From the NCBI GenBank assembly GCA_029879665.1, contig JAOUPW010000071.1:1-7778 (forward strand): a stretch of DNA of 7,778 nt, written 5' to 3'. The stretch is from Rhodospirillales bacterium (lineage in GTDB: Bacteria > Pseudomonadota > Alphaproteobacteria > Rhodospirillales > JAOUPW01). A program made the translations under genes and the position numbers. The notes under the pieces were generated by a model that ran no database searches, had not been told where the DNA came from, and worked only from the letters and a program-made list of their open reading frames with translations. How positions within the stretch are numbered: the first letter of the stretch is position 1; every line of letters begins with the position of its first letter. Below are positions 1 to 5,842 of the stretch, piece by piece.

Positions 1-1892
1 GCGACCCAATAGGGAACTGCGATCATGAACAGCTTTAGCCAGGGCGTTTTTCCTTCAAATCGCATGTAAATAATAATAAACAGCCCCATCGCCGGCAGAA
101 GACCGATAAACCAAACGGCAAGCACAAGGCCTAAAAGCCAGAGTCCTTGTCGGATCGCGCCTGCCCACGGTGTGGGCAGATCAGCCGGGCGGGAAAACCC
201 GCCGATGAACGTGCGCCAGGCAATGTAACCGGCAATGGAGATCAGGCCGACAACGGCAAGGGCTTGGGGCAGCAAGCGCGCCACCAATTCCCAACGCGCG
301 GATTCCACCATCACATAGATAAAGAGAGTTGCTGCGCCGGCCCACATGACGAGGTCGGTCATGCTGGGCAGTCGCGATAAGACGGTTTCCTTCGCGGTTG
401 TACCGATGGCGCCGCTCGATCGCCTAAACAGACGACGGAGTAAAGGCTTAGCCAGCATCAAAACGATAATGGCGATGATAATCATCGGCACCGGCCGCAA
501 CGCCCACTCCATGCCGTAACGGAAATAAGAAATGAAAAGGTAATTCTCGATCAGGCTGCCCAGCACAAAAGCCAGAATCAACGGTGGTCGCGGCCATCCT
601 TCGCGCTTCATTACCCAGCCGAGCGCACCGGCAGCCACCAACACCAGCAAATCGCCGTAGTCTCTCGCGCCCTGAAAGGCGCCGATGAGCATGATGGCAA
701 ATACCAACGGCGCCAGGATTCCGGCGCGGATGGTTGCGATCCGCGCGAACTGGCTGGCAAAGGCAAAACAAGCCCCGGCGCCCAGAATATTGGCGATGGC
801 TACGGTCCAGATCAGGGTAAAGGTGACGTCGAGATGTTTGCCCAGCATATTGGGGCCGGGCGCAATTCCATGCATAAGAAAAGCACCAAGAAGCAATGCC
901 ATCGAGGCCGAGCCCGGAACGCCGAAGGCAAGGGTCGGGACCAATGCGCCGCCTTCCTTTGCATTGTTCGAACTTTCGGATGCGATCACGCCGCGCACAT
1001 CGCCTTTGCCGAAGGTTTGCGCCGCACCTTTCACCGTTCGCGAGGCATAGCCGTAGGCGATCCAGTCGATTACCGAGGCTCCGATGCCGGGTATCGAACC
1101 GAGAATGGTCCCGATCGACGCGCAACGAATGACCAGCCACCAATTTTTAATAACGTCGCGCACTCCTTGGAGTTGCTGCCACGGCTTTTCCTTGGTCTTG
1201 CTGTCCGAGATTGTTCCCCGCGAAGCGGCAAGGTCGATGATTTCCGGAACGGCGAATAAGCCGAGTGCCAACGGCACCAGCGGCAATCCGTCCCACAAAT
1301 AATCCAAGCCAAAGGTCCAGCGTAGTTCGCCGGTCTGCGGTTCGTCGCCGATGGTCGCCAACACCAACCCCACGCCCGCCACCACAAGTCCTTTCGCCAG
1401 GGCGATTTCGGAAAGGGAAATGACCAATGTAAGTCCGAGCAGGCAGATGGCCAGTAATTCCGGTGAGCCAACCGCCAAAACAAAGGGCCGCAGTATGGGA
1501 ATTGAAATCGCAAGTATTAAGGCGCCGAACAGACCGCCGCATACGGATGCCGCAAAGGCTGCGCCATAGGCGCGACCGGCTTCGCCGCGGCGGGCCATCG
1601 GGTGACCGTCGAGAACGGTTGCTGCCGATCCGACGGTTCCCGGTACACCGAAAAGCACTGCCGGAATGGTATCGGAAGTCGTGGTGACCGATTGAACGCC
1701 GACAAGAAAGGCAAGCGCTGTATAGGGGTCCATAGAAAACGTGAATGGCAACAACAGGGCGAGCCCCACCAATCCGCCGATTCCTGGGATGACCCCGATC
1801 ACCAGCCCCAGGAACGTTCCCAAGGCAACGAACAACAACCGGGTTGGGTCGCTGATGACGCCCAAGGCGCTTATCGCAGCATCCCAGACCAT
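1..1892 (-). CDS. TctA-TctB fusion permease of a tripartite tricarboxylate transporter (3' end beyond the window)
   Basis: Inner-membrane permease of a TTT secondary importer. It would take a carboxylate-like solute delivered by a TctC-type receptor and drive uptake with an ion gradient. The frame is open from an ATG at 1892 to the left edge: 630 codons, no stop. Residues 1 to about 490 are a full TctA with its two-fold internal repeat: PGIG at 36-39 and again at 268-271, GVPG at 82-85 and again at 324-327, the latter preceded by SNNAKEGG (308-315). After a linker (about 489-510), residues 511-630 look like TctB: hydrophobic segments near 513-530, 540-558 and 583-610, with a short cytosolic-type RFEGK turn at 611-615. 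TctA alone is normally about 500 residues and TctB is usually a separate small gene, so this reads as a fusion. The start is fixed by an in-frame TAA 24 nt upstream; AAAGG lies 9 nt before the ATG. It is divergent from the receptor gene at 2148. Only the last part of TctB appears to be missing. Confidence 0.93.
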   Translation of the reverse strand, partial: MVWDAAISALGVISDPTRLLFVALGTFLGLVIGVIPGIGGLVGLALLLPFTFSMDPYTALAFLVGVQSVTTTSDTIPAVLFGVPGTVGSAATVLDGHPMARRGEAGRAYGAAFAASVCGGLFGALILAISIPILRPFVLAVGSPELLAICLLGLTLVISLSEIALAKGLVVAGVGLVLATIGDEPQTGELRWTFGLDYLWDGLPLVPLALGLFAVPEIIDLAASRGTISDSKTKEKPWQQLQGVRDVIKNWWLVIRCASIGTILGSIPGIGASVIDWIAYGYASRTVKGAAQTFGKGDVRGVIASESSNNAKEGGALVPTLAFGVPGSASMALLLGAFLMHGIAPGPNMLGKHLDVTFTLIWTVAIANILGAGACFAFASQFARIATIRAGILAPLVFAIMLIGAFQGARDYGDLLVLVAAGALGWVMKREGWPRPPLILAFVLGSLIENYLFISYFRYGMEWALRPVPMIIIAIIVLMLAKPLLRRLFRRSSGAIGTTAKETVLSRLPSMTDLVMWAGAATLFIYVMVESARWELVARLLPQALAVVGLISIAGYIAWRTFIGGFSRPADLPTPWAGAIRQGLWLLGLVLAVWFIGLLPAMGLFIIIYMRFEGKTPWLKLFMIAVPYWV

Positions 1893-1990
1893 AACATATC
1901 GCCTTTCTTTATGTTACCGACAGTGAGCGGAAACCCGCTTGGTTCTGAAGGCAATTATCTGATTTATCTATTATTTTTCCGGTTTAGTAC

Positions 1991-2020
1991 ATGACACTCT
2001 GGTTTGCAATAGTGTATGCT
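1991..2020 (+). promoter_or_regulatory. Candidate sigma-70 type promoter of the tctC-like gene
   Basis: A -35 box ATGACA (1991-1996, five of six consensus bases) and a -10 box TATGCT (2015-2020, four of six) are separated by 18 bp. Transcription would begin near 2027 and give a leader of about 120 nt before the ATG at 2148. This is a motif match only; alternatives such as TTGCAA at 2004 lack a good -10 partner. Confidence 0.4.
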
Positions 2021-2035
2021 GGGGACGTAATCAGG

Positions 2036-2087
2036 CGGGGCTTCCCCTTGCATGCGACATGGAGGGGAGCTTGTTCTATGGGGAAGC
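2036..2087 (+). promoter_or_regulatory. Structured mRNA leader with competing hairpins ahead of the tctC-like gene
   Basis: The segment GCTTCCCC (2040-2047) has a perfect 8-bp inverted partner, GGGGAAGC, at 2080-2087. The same C-run can instead pair with the GGGG directly before it (2037-2040) or with GGGGAG at 2064-2069. The pairings exclude each other, which is the layout of a leader that could switch between folds. It ends about 60 nt before the start codon and there is no U-tract, so it does not look like a simple terminator. No known riboswitch class is recognised. It may equally be chance G/C complementarity. Confidence 0.3.
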
Positions 2088-2147
2088 ATATCCATCAAAT
2101 ACGTCCATCAATGAAGCTTTGAACAAACCTTTTTGGGAGGAAAGTCC

Positions 2148-3230
2148 ATGAAGATTTTAGATGCTATTTTGAAACGAGGAATGCCGGCATTCGCGGCGTT
2201 TATCGCTGCTGTTGCGGCGACGGTTTTCGTATTTTCCCCGGCTCACGCGGGCTCAGTCGAGAGTCTGTATAAAGGAAAGAACCTGACAATCTTGATCGGG
2301 CACCCGCCGGGTGGATCCTATGACCTTTATGCCCAGCTTGCGGCCATACATATGGGAAAATATATCGCCGGTAATCCGAACGTGATCGTTCAGCACATGC
2401 CGGGCGGTGGCGGCCGCAAGGCGGCGTCTCATTATATGAACAAGGTTGCAGCGGACGGCATGACCATTGCCTTGCTGCCGGATACTTTGGCACATATCCA
2501 GCTTCTGACTCCCAAGCGTGGAAAGTGGGATGCCTCGAAGATTCGTTATATCGGCCGCTTCGCGCCAGCCAACGCGGCCTTTGCCGTCCGCAAAGACGCG
2601 CCCGCGACCACCATCGAAGGCATGCGCAAAACGGAACTGATTGTCGGTTGTACCGGAAAGTCGGCGCGCAGCGCACAAATGCCCGCAGCCCTGAAAAACG
2701 TGGGCGGATTTAAACTCAAATTGATCTGCGGCTACAAGGGTTCGAAGGGGGCGACGCTGGCCACCCTTAGAGGAGAAGTCGATATGGTCTCAAAGAACTG
2801 GGCTGCCTTTAAATCTGCCGATGGCCCCGAAATGGCTTCCGGGAATCTCAAGATCGTCCTGCAGGCAGGTCTTGAACGGGACAAGGATCTTCCCAACGTG
2901 CCGTTGCTTCAAGAAATCGTGTCGGATCCACAGGCGAAAAAGGTTCTGGAGTTCATTGGTTCAGGGGCGCCCATTGGACGCTCTCTAATGGCGAAACCGG
3001 GAACTCCTGACGACGTGGTCACGGCCCTGCGCGGTGCGTTCCAGAAAATGGTCAAGGATCCGGCTTTCCTCTCTGACGCAGCCAAACGCAAAGCCATTAT
3101 CGACCCAGCAACGGGCGAACAGGTGGAAGCGGTAAACCGCGATATTTTCAAGGCTGACGCAGCGCTCATCAAAGCCGCGAATAAAGCGCTGGACACCTCC
3201 GGCGCCGGAGAAGTCAAAAAGAAAAAATAA
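2148..3230 (+). CDS. TctC/Bug-family periplasmic solute-binding protein of a tripartite tricarboxylate transporter
   Basis: Periplasmic receptor that binds the solute and presents it to the TctA/TctB permease. It has 360 residues, within the family's range. Residues 1-34 form a Sec signal peptide with a positive N-region, a hydrophobic core and an AHA site before Gly35. The mature protein opens with the Bug pattern: PPGG at 53-56 and Asp59 in GSYDLYAQ (ligand loop 1), then MPGGGG at 84-89 and ADG at 102-104, as expected for the two-lobed type II binding fold. The GNP spacing near 75-77 resembles the subfamily whose members carry an HIPGNP-like motif. Ligand loops do not reveal the substrate; Bug proteins usually bind carboxylates. 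The C-terminus ends in KKKK, which is unusual. Start: a TTG at 2133 is also in frame, but ATG 2148 has GGGAGGA (2135-2141) 6 nt upstream and gives the clean signal peptide. It is transcribed away from its presumed permease and closed by the terminator at 3251. Confidence 0.93.
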   Translation: MKILDAILKRGMPAFAAFIAAVAATVFVFSPAHAGSVESLYKGKNLTILIGHPPGGSYDLYAQLAAIHMGKYIAGNPNVIVQHMPGGGGRKAASHYMNKVAADGMTIALLPDTLAHIQLLTPKRGKWDASKIRYIGRFAPANAAFAVRKDAPATTIEGMRKTELIVGCTGKSARSAQMPAALKNVGGFKLKLICGYKGSKGATLATLRGEVDMVSKNWAAFKSADGPEMASGNLKIVLQAGLERDKDLPNVPLLQEIVSDPQAKKVLEFIGSGAPIGRSLMAKPGTPDDVVTALRGAFQKMVKDPAFLSDAAKRKAIIDPATGEQVEAVNRDIFKADAALIKAANKALDTSGAGEVKKKK

Positions 3231-3250
3231 CCTAATAGCCAACTAAGAGA

Positions 3251-3287
3251 ACGGCCGCGGAAACATCGCTTCGCGGCCGTTTTTTTT
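3251..3287 (+). terminator. Rho-independent terminator after the tctC-like gene
   Basis: A perfect 9-bp stem, ACGGCCGCG (3251-3259) with CGCGGCCGT (3272-3280), encloses a 12-nt loop and runs into eight T residues (3280-3287). It begins 21 nt after the stop codon. The A/G-rich bases before the stem can pair with part of the T-run. This is a textbook intrinsic terminator and separates the receptor gene from the ABC operon. Confidence 0.93.
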
Positions 3288-3717
3288 ATTCTCTGTTTTA
3301 TGATTTTTTCCGCGCGCTTCCGGCTCCTTGACCGCGCCACCCAACTGTGACGCAACGCGGAGATCTCGCCGTCACTACTGTGTCATGCCAATTCCTGATT
3401 TCGCTATCGTTGAAGTTAATTTCTTCAGAAGTGGAAATGTTTGAGGACCGGGATTACATAGGGTCTTGCTGTCATATTCCGTCCATTTTCAGAAGAATTT
3501 AAACGCGAGTCAGTGCGTCTTAGGCGAACCAGCAGCTAGGGTGTTATTGCTCTCGGTATTGGTCTGTCAACGTAAACGCGGCGGAATCATCATTTTCATG
3601 AAACGAAGCTTGTGTCCGTTCCCCCCGATGGGGGCAGGGATAAAGTGGAATTTCCCGCCTCTCAAGCCAACGGTCGGATGGGGTGGCCGAGGAATTTAAA
3701 AATTACATCGGGTTTTG

Positions 3718-3746
3718 TTGACATCAAAGTAATACGGTATTACCGT
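3718..3746 (+). promoter_or_regulatory. Candidate promoter of the ABC importer operon
   Basis: A perfect -35 box TTGACA (3718-3723) is followed after 17 bp by TACCGT (3741-3746), a weak -10 (three of six). The -10 lies inside the 19-bp palindrome, so a protein bound there would block RNA polymerase. The implied leader would be about 280 nt, which is long; a second promoter nearer the ATPase gene in the A/T-rich stretch is possible but I could not define its boxes. Confidence 0.4.
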
Positions 3747-3749
3747 ATT
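3731..3749. promoter_or_regulatory. Perfect 19-bp palindromic operator of GntR/FadR type
   Basis: AATACGGTA, a central T, then TACCGTATT: a perfect inverted repeat with 9-bp arms. The core GGTATTACC fits the GT-Nx-AC pattern known for operators of the FadR subfamily of GntR regulators, which commonly control carboxylate and aromatic catabolism and uptake. It overlaps the likely -10 region of the ABC operon promoter, suggesting repression relieved by a ligand. No such regulator is encoded in the window, so the binding protein would come from elsewhere. The perfect symmetry is seen; the regulator family is inferred. Confidence 0.6.
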
Positions 3750-3850
3750 TTTAAGGGTGTAAGTTTATTCTTCTTGAATCGATAAGAAGGGGCCGACCTC
3801 ACGTACGTATTAAGGAACAAAATCTGTTACATGCATGGCAATAAAATTTT

Positions 3851-3860
3851 CGGTAATACA
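3851..3860. promoter_or_regulatory. Possible second operator core, related to the palindrome
   Basis: CGGTAATACA matches the complement of the palindrome core (CGGTAATACC) at nine of ten positions and again has the GT-Nx-AC form. It lies about 115 bp downstream of the first site. The flanks are not symmetric, so it would be a weaker or half site. Two sites at this distance could allow looping, or this one may be chance. Confidence 0.25.
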
Positions 3861-4015
3861 GAACGTTTTGCTCCGTCTCTCGTCTAAAGTTGCCCGAGTG
3901 GAAGCAAGTGGGGGGGCGTGGCCAGAGTCCAGGTTAGTTTGAGTTCAAAAATGCAAACGATTGCAGGACAATAATTAACTTAAAAATAAAAAATAGAATA
4001 ACTATAAAAGTCTTT

Positions 4016-4022
4016 GGGAGGA
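4016..4022 (+). promoter_or_regulatory. Ribosome binding site of the ABC ATPase gene, widely spaced
   Basis: GGGAGGA is the same strong Shine-Dalgarno seen before the two binding-protein genes, but here 13 nt of A/T-rich sequence separate it from the ATG at 4036, against 6 and 8 nt elsewhere in the window. No alternative in-frame start lies between them, so the spacing may lower translation of the ATPase relative to the binding protein. Confidence 0.6.
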
Positions 4023-4035
4023 CGATAATAATTTT

Positions 4036-4902
4036 ATGACTGTAGTAGAAACCAGGCGTCGTAGTGCGTCGCATGATCCTTCGCCCGCACCGGCCAATGT
4101 CACGCCGGTCATTGTCTCCAAAAACCTTACTGTCGGCTACAAGCTGCACCGTGAGCGTAAAAAGCTGACTGCGCTCCGGGACATCAACCTGACCATAAAC
4201 CGCGGCGAATTCATAGTTTTGGTTGGGCCGTCTGGCTGCGGCAAAACGACGTTCATCAATGCAATCTCCGGCTTGGTCGAACCTTGGGAGGGCAGCATCG
4301 AGGTCAATGGACAGCCGGTTGTCGGCCCCGGCCCCGACCGTGCAATGGTGTTTCAGGATTATGCGCTGATGCCATGGCGTACCGTTGAATCAAATATCCG
4401 CATGCCTTTCGAACTCCAAAAACTCGGTCTTTCGAAAGAAGAGATGGACGAGCGGGTGCGCCACTACATCGACCTCGTCGAACTGACCGGGTTTGAAAAA
4501 TCATTCCCCTACGAGTTGTCCGGAGGGATGAAACAGCGGGTCGGTATCGCCCGGGCGCTGGTCACTGAGCCGGACATCCTGCTTGCCGATGAGCCGTTCG
4601 CCGCGATCGATGCCATGACCCGCGAGGCCATGCAAAGCGAACTTGAACGCTTCGTCGCCAAGACCGGGCAGACCGTCGTTTTTATCACCCACTCCATCGA
4701 CGAAGCTATCACTCTCGGCGATCGGATTGTGGTGGTTTCCCATCGGCCAGGCCAGATCAAGGAAGTGGTTGACGTTGACCTGCCTCGCCCTCGGTTTGAC
4801 TACGATGTAAAGTTGCTGCCGGAATACAGCAAATTGCGCGACCATATCTGGCATCTGGTAAAAGATGAAGCCCTTCGGGGTGCTCACGGAGAAGAGGGAT
4901 GA
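4036..4902 (+). CDS. ABC transporter ATP-binding protein, nitrate/sulfonate/taurine (NitT/TauT) type
   Basis: Cytoplasmic nucleotide-binding subunit that powers the importer encoded with it. At 288 residues it is slightly longer than usual SsuB/TauB proteins because of about 25 extra, probably disordered, N-terminal residues rich in Arg, Ser and Pro. All ABC motifs are intact: Walker A GPSGCGKT (64-71), Q-loop Gln107 in the [10 protein letters not shown] segment typical of this subfamily, signature LSGGMKQR (161-168), Walker B ILLADEP with catalytic Glu186, D-loop AAID (189-192) and switch His219. No C-terminal regulatory domain is seen. It is the first gene of the operon; its TGA overlaps the permease ATG (ATGA at 4899-4902), indicating translational coupling. 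Substrate identity cannot be taken from this subunit. Confidence 0.96.
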   Translation: MTVVETRRRSASHDPSPAPANVTPVIVSKNLTVGYKLHRERKKLTALRDINLTINRGEFIVLVGPSGCGKTTFINAISGLVEPWEGSIEVNGQPVVGPGPDRAMVFQDYALMPWRTVESNIRMPFELQKLGLSKEEMDERVRHYIDLVELTGFEKSFPYELSGGMKQRVGIARALVTEPDILLADEPFAAIDAMTREAMQSELERFVAKTGQTVVFITHSIDEAITLGDRIVVVSHRPGQIKEVVDVDLPRPRFDYDVKLLPEYSKLRDHIWHLVKDEALRGAHGEEG

Positions 4903-5783
4903 GTATATCCGACGCTGAAAAAGTTGCTTCCGTCAACGATACGACGGACCCCAACCGTATTGAAATCACCAAATGGTCGCTTACTGAAATCTGGGAGCGT
5001 TATGGTTCCTGGGCCGTGACTGCGATCAATTTGACATGTTTTTTTATCATCTGGGAACTGTTCGCCCGCTCGGGAGCTATCAACCCGCTCTTTCTGCCCA
5101 CGGCGAGCGGAATGTTCTCCGCTCTCTGGGAAGGTTTTACCACCACTGCTCCGCCGGGCGCGGTGATTTCAGGCAGTATCCGTGACCATCTCTTTTATAG
5201 TCTGACCAACCTGTCGATCGGTTTGGGCATCGCCTGCATTATTGGAATCCCGGCGGGGCTTCTGATGGGCGGCAGTAAATACGTAGAAACTACGCTCAGT
5301 CCCTATGTCTGGGCGCTTGCTTCGCTACCGCGTATCGCGCTTGTGCCACTGTTCATCCTGTTCCTCGGGTTTACGGTCAAGATGCAGATCACGATCATCG
5401 TGTTGTCGGCGGTATTTCCAATCATAATCAATGCATGGGCGGGGGTTAAAACAACCGAAAAATCGCTGCTCGCCGCAGCTAAGGTGTTTGGCGCGAGTCG
5501 GCGGGAACTCTATATGAAAGTGGTCCTGCCTTACACACTGCCCTTTATCATCTCCGGAATACAGCAGGGCATCGGGCGTGGGTTGATCGGCGTAGTCATC
5601 GCCGAAATCTTCGGTGGCTCGAAGGGGCTTGGGTACCTCATTACGCGCGCTGCGGACACCTTCAACTCGTCGCTCATGTATGCCGTGTTGTTTCTCTTGG
5701 TAGTGGTGTCGCTTTCTCTGATTCAAATTACCCGGTCGTTGGAAGCCTATGTAGCTCCTTGGCGGCGGGTCAATAAGGTGTGA
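4899..5783 (+). CDS. ABC transporter permease, NitT/TauT (SsuC/TauC-like) type
   Basis: Inner-membrane channel subunit, expected to work as a homodimer with two copies of the ATPase encoded just upstream. It has 294 residues and about six membrane helices (near 40-57, 98-124, 136-155, 161-180, 213-235, 260-280), the usual binding-protein-dependent permease core. The cytoplasmic coupling loop with the EAA motif is clear at about 192-222 (AAAKVFGAS followed by LP), with conserved Gly198. The stretch [18 protein letters not shown] (231-248) is typical of the SsuC/TauC/NrtB group. About 30 polar N-terminal residues precede the first helix. The start ATG overlaps the ATPase stop by 4 nt; the next gene begins 59 nt after its stop. 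Only one permease gene is present, fitting a homodimer. Confidence 0.95.
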   Translation: MSISDAEKVASVNDTTDPNRIEITKWSLTEIWERYGSWAVTAINLTCFFIIWELFARSGAINPLFLPTASGMFSALWEGFTTTAPPGAVISGSIRDHLFYSLTNLSIGLGIACIIGIPAGLLMGGSKYVETTLSPYVWALASLPRIALVPLFILFLGFTVKMQITIIVLSAVFPIIINAWAGVKTTEKSLLAAAKVFGASRRELYMKVVLPYTLPFIISGIQQGIGRGLIGVVIAEIFGGSKGLGYLITRAADTFNSSLMYAVLFLLVVVSLSLIQITRSLEAYVAPWRRVNKV

Positions 5784-5842
5784 GGTTTTACACCACAATC
5801 GTTGGAAAAAATCTTAATATAAATAAAGGGAGGAAACTGAAT

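Larger units (their letters stand above)
1893..2147. other. Divergent intergenic region between the permease and receptor genes
   Basis: This 255-bp spacer must hold the start signals for both the minus-strand permease gene and the plus-strand tctC-like gene. A plausible plus-strand promoter lies at 1991-2020, followed by a leader of about 120 nt with inverted repeats. I could not identify a convincing minus-strand promoter; the AT-rich stretch at 1955-1980 is the likeliest place. A small inverted repeat (AGCGG/CCGCT, 1926-1939) sits in the permease leader. The octamer TCCATCAA occurs twice, at 2091-2098 and 2104-2111, 13 bp apart. No regulator gene is present here. Confidence 0.6.
3291..4035. 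other. Long gene-free region between the receptor terminator and the ABC operon
   Basis: About 745 bp with no credible gene. The only sizeable plus-strand frame (3466-3699) starts with TTG, has no ribosome site, and encodes a composition unlike its neighbours. A short hairpin, CCCCC-GAT-GGGGG (3622-3634), has no T-run. The second half holds a TTGACA box (3718), a 19-bp palindrome (3731-3749) and a related core (3852-3859). The last 80 bp are very A/T-rich, as in a leader or upstream activating region. A small RNA cannot be excluded but nothing points to a known one. Confidence 0.7.

Noticed and set aside
448..1542. Several minus- and plus-strand frames of 70-230 codons inside the permease region (448-1143, 1070-1513, 1147-1542, 685-1050, 834-1259)
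   Set aside because: They are in other phases of the long permease frame, rich in Arg/Cys/His with no family pattern; the frame from 1892 explains the sequence fully.
2133..2147. Upstream TTG start for the tctC-like gene
   Set aside because: It would lie on the Shine-Dalgarno sequence itself and spoil the signal peptide N-region; ATG 2148 is better placed.
3466..3699. 77-codon plus-strand frame in the gene-free region
   Set aside because: TTG start, no ribosome site, spans a G/C hairpin, and the residues show no recognisable domain.
3890..3975. TGCCCGAGTGG-like string resembling the D-arm of tRNA-Ser/Leu
   Set aside because: Only about ten bases match; there is no acceptor stem, anticodon arm or GGTTCGAATCC-type T-loop at the right distance.
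3934..4149. Minus-strand 71-codon frame over the ATPase start
   Set aside because: Its C-terminal half is the complement of the A/T-rich leader and its N-terminal half shadows the ATPase gene; no ribosome site or family pattern.
5780..5842. Upstream GTG start for the second binding protein, overlapping the permease stop
   Set aside because: It adds 21 residues before the Tat signal and ignores the strong GGGAGGA placed 8 nt before ATG 5843.
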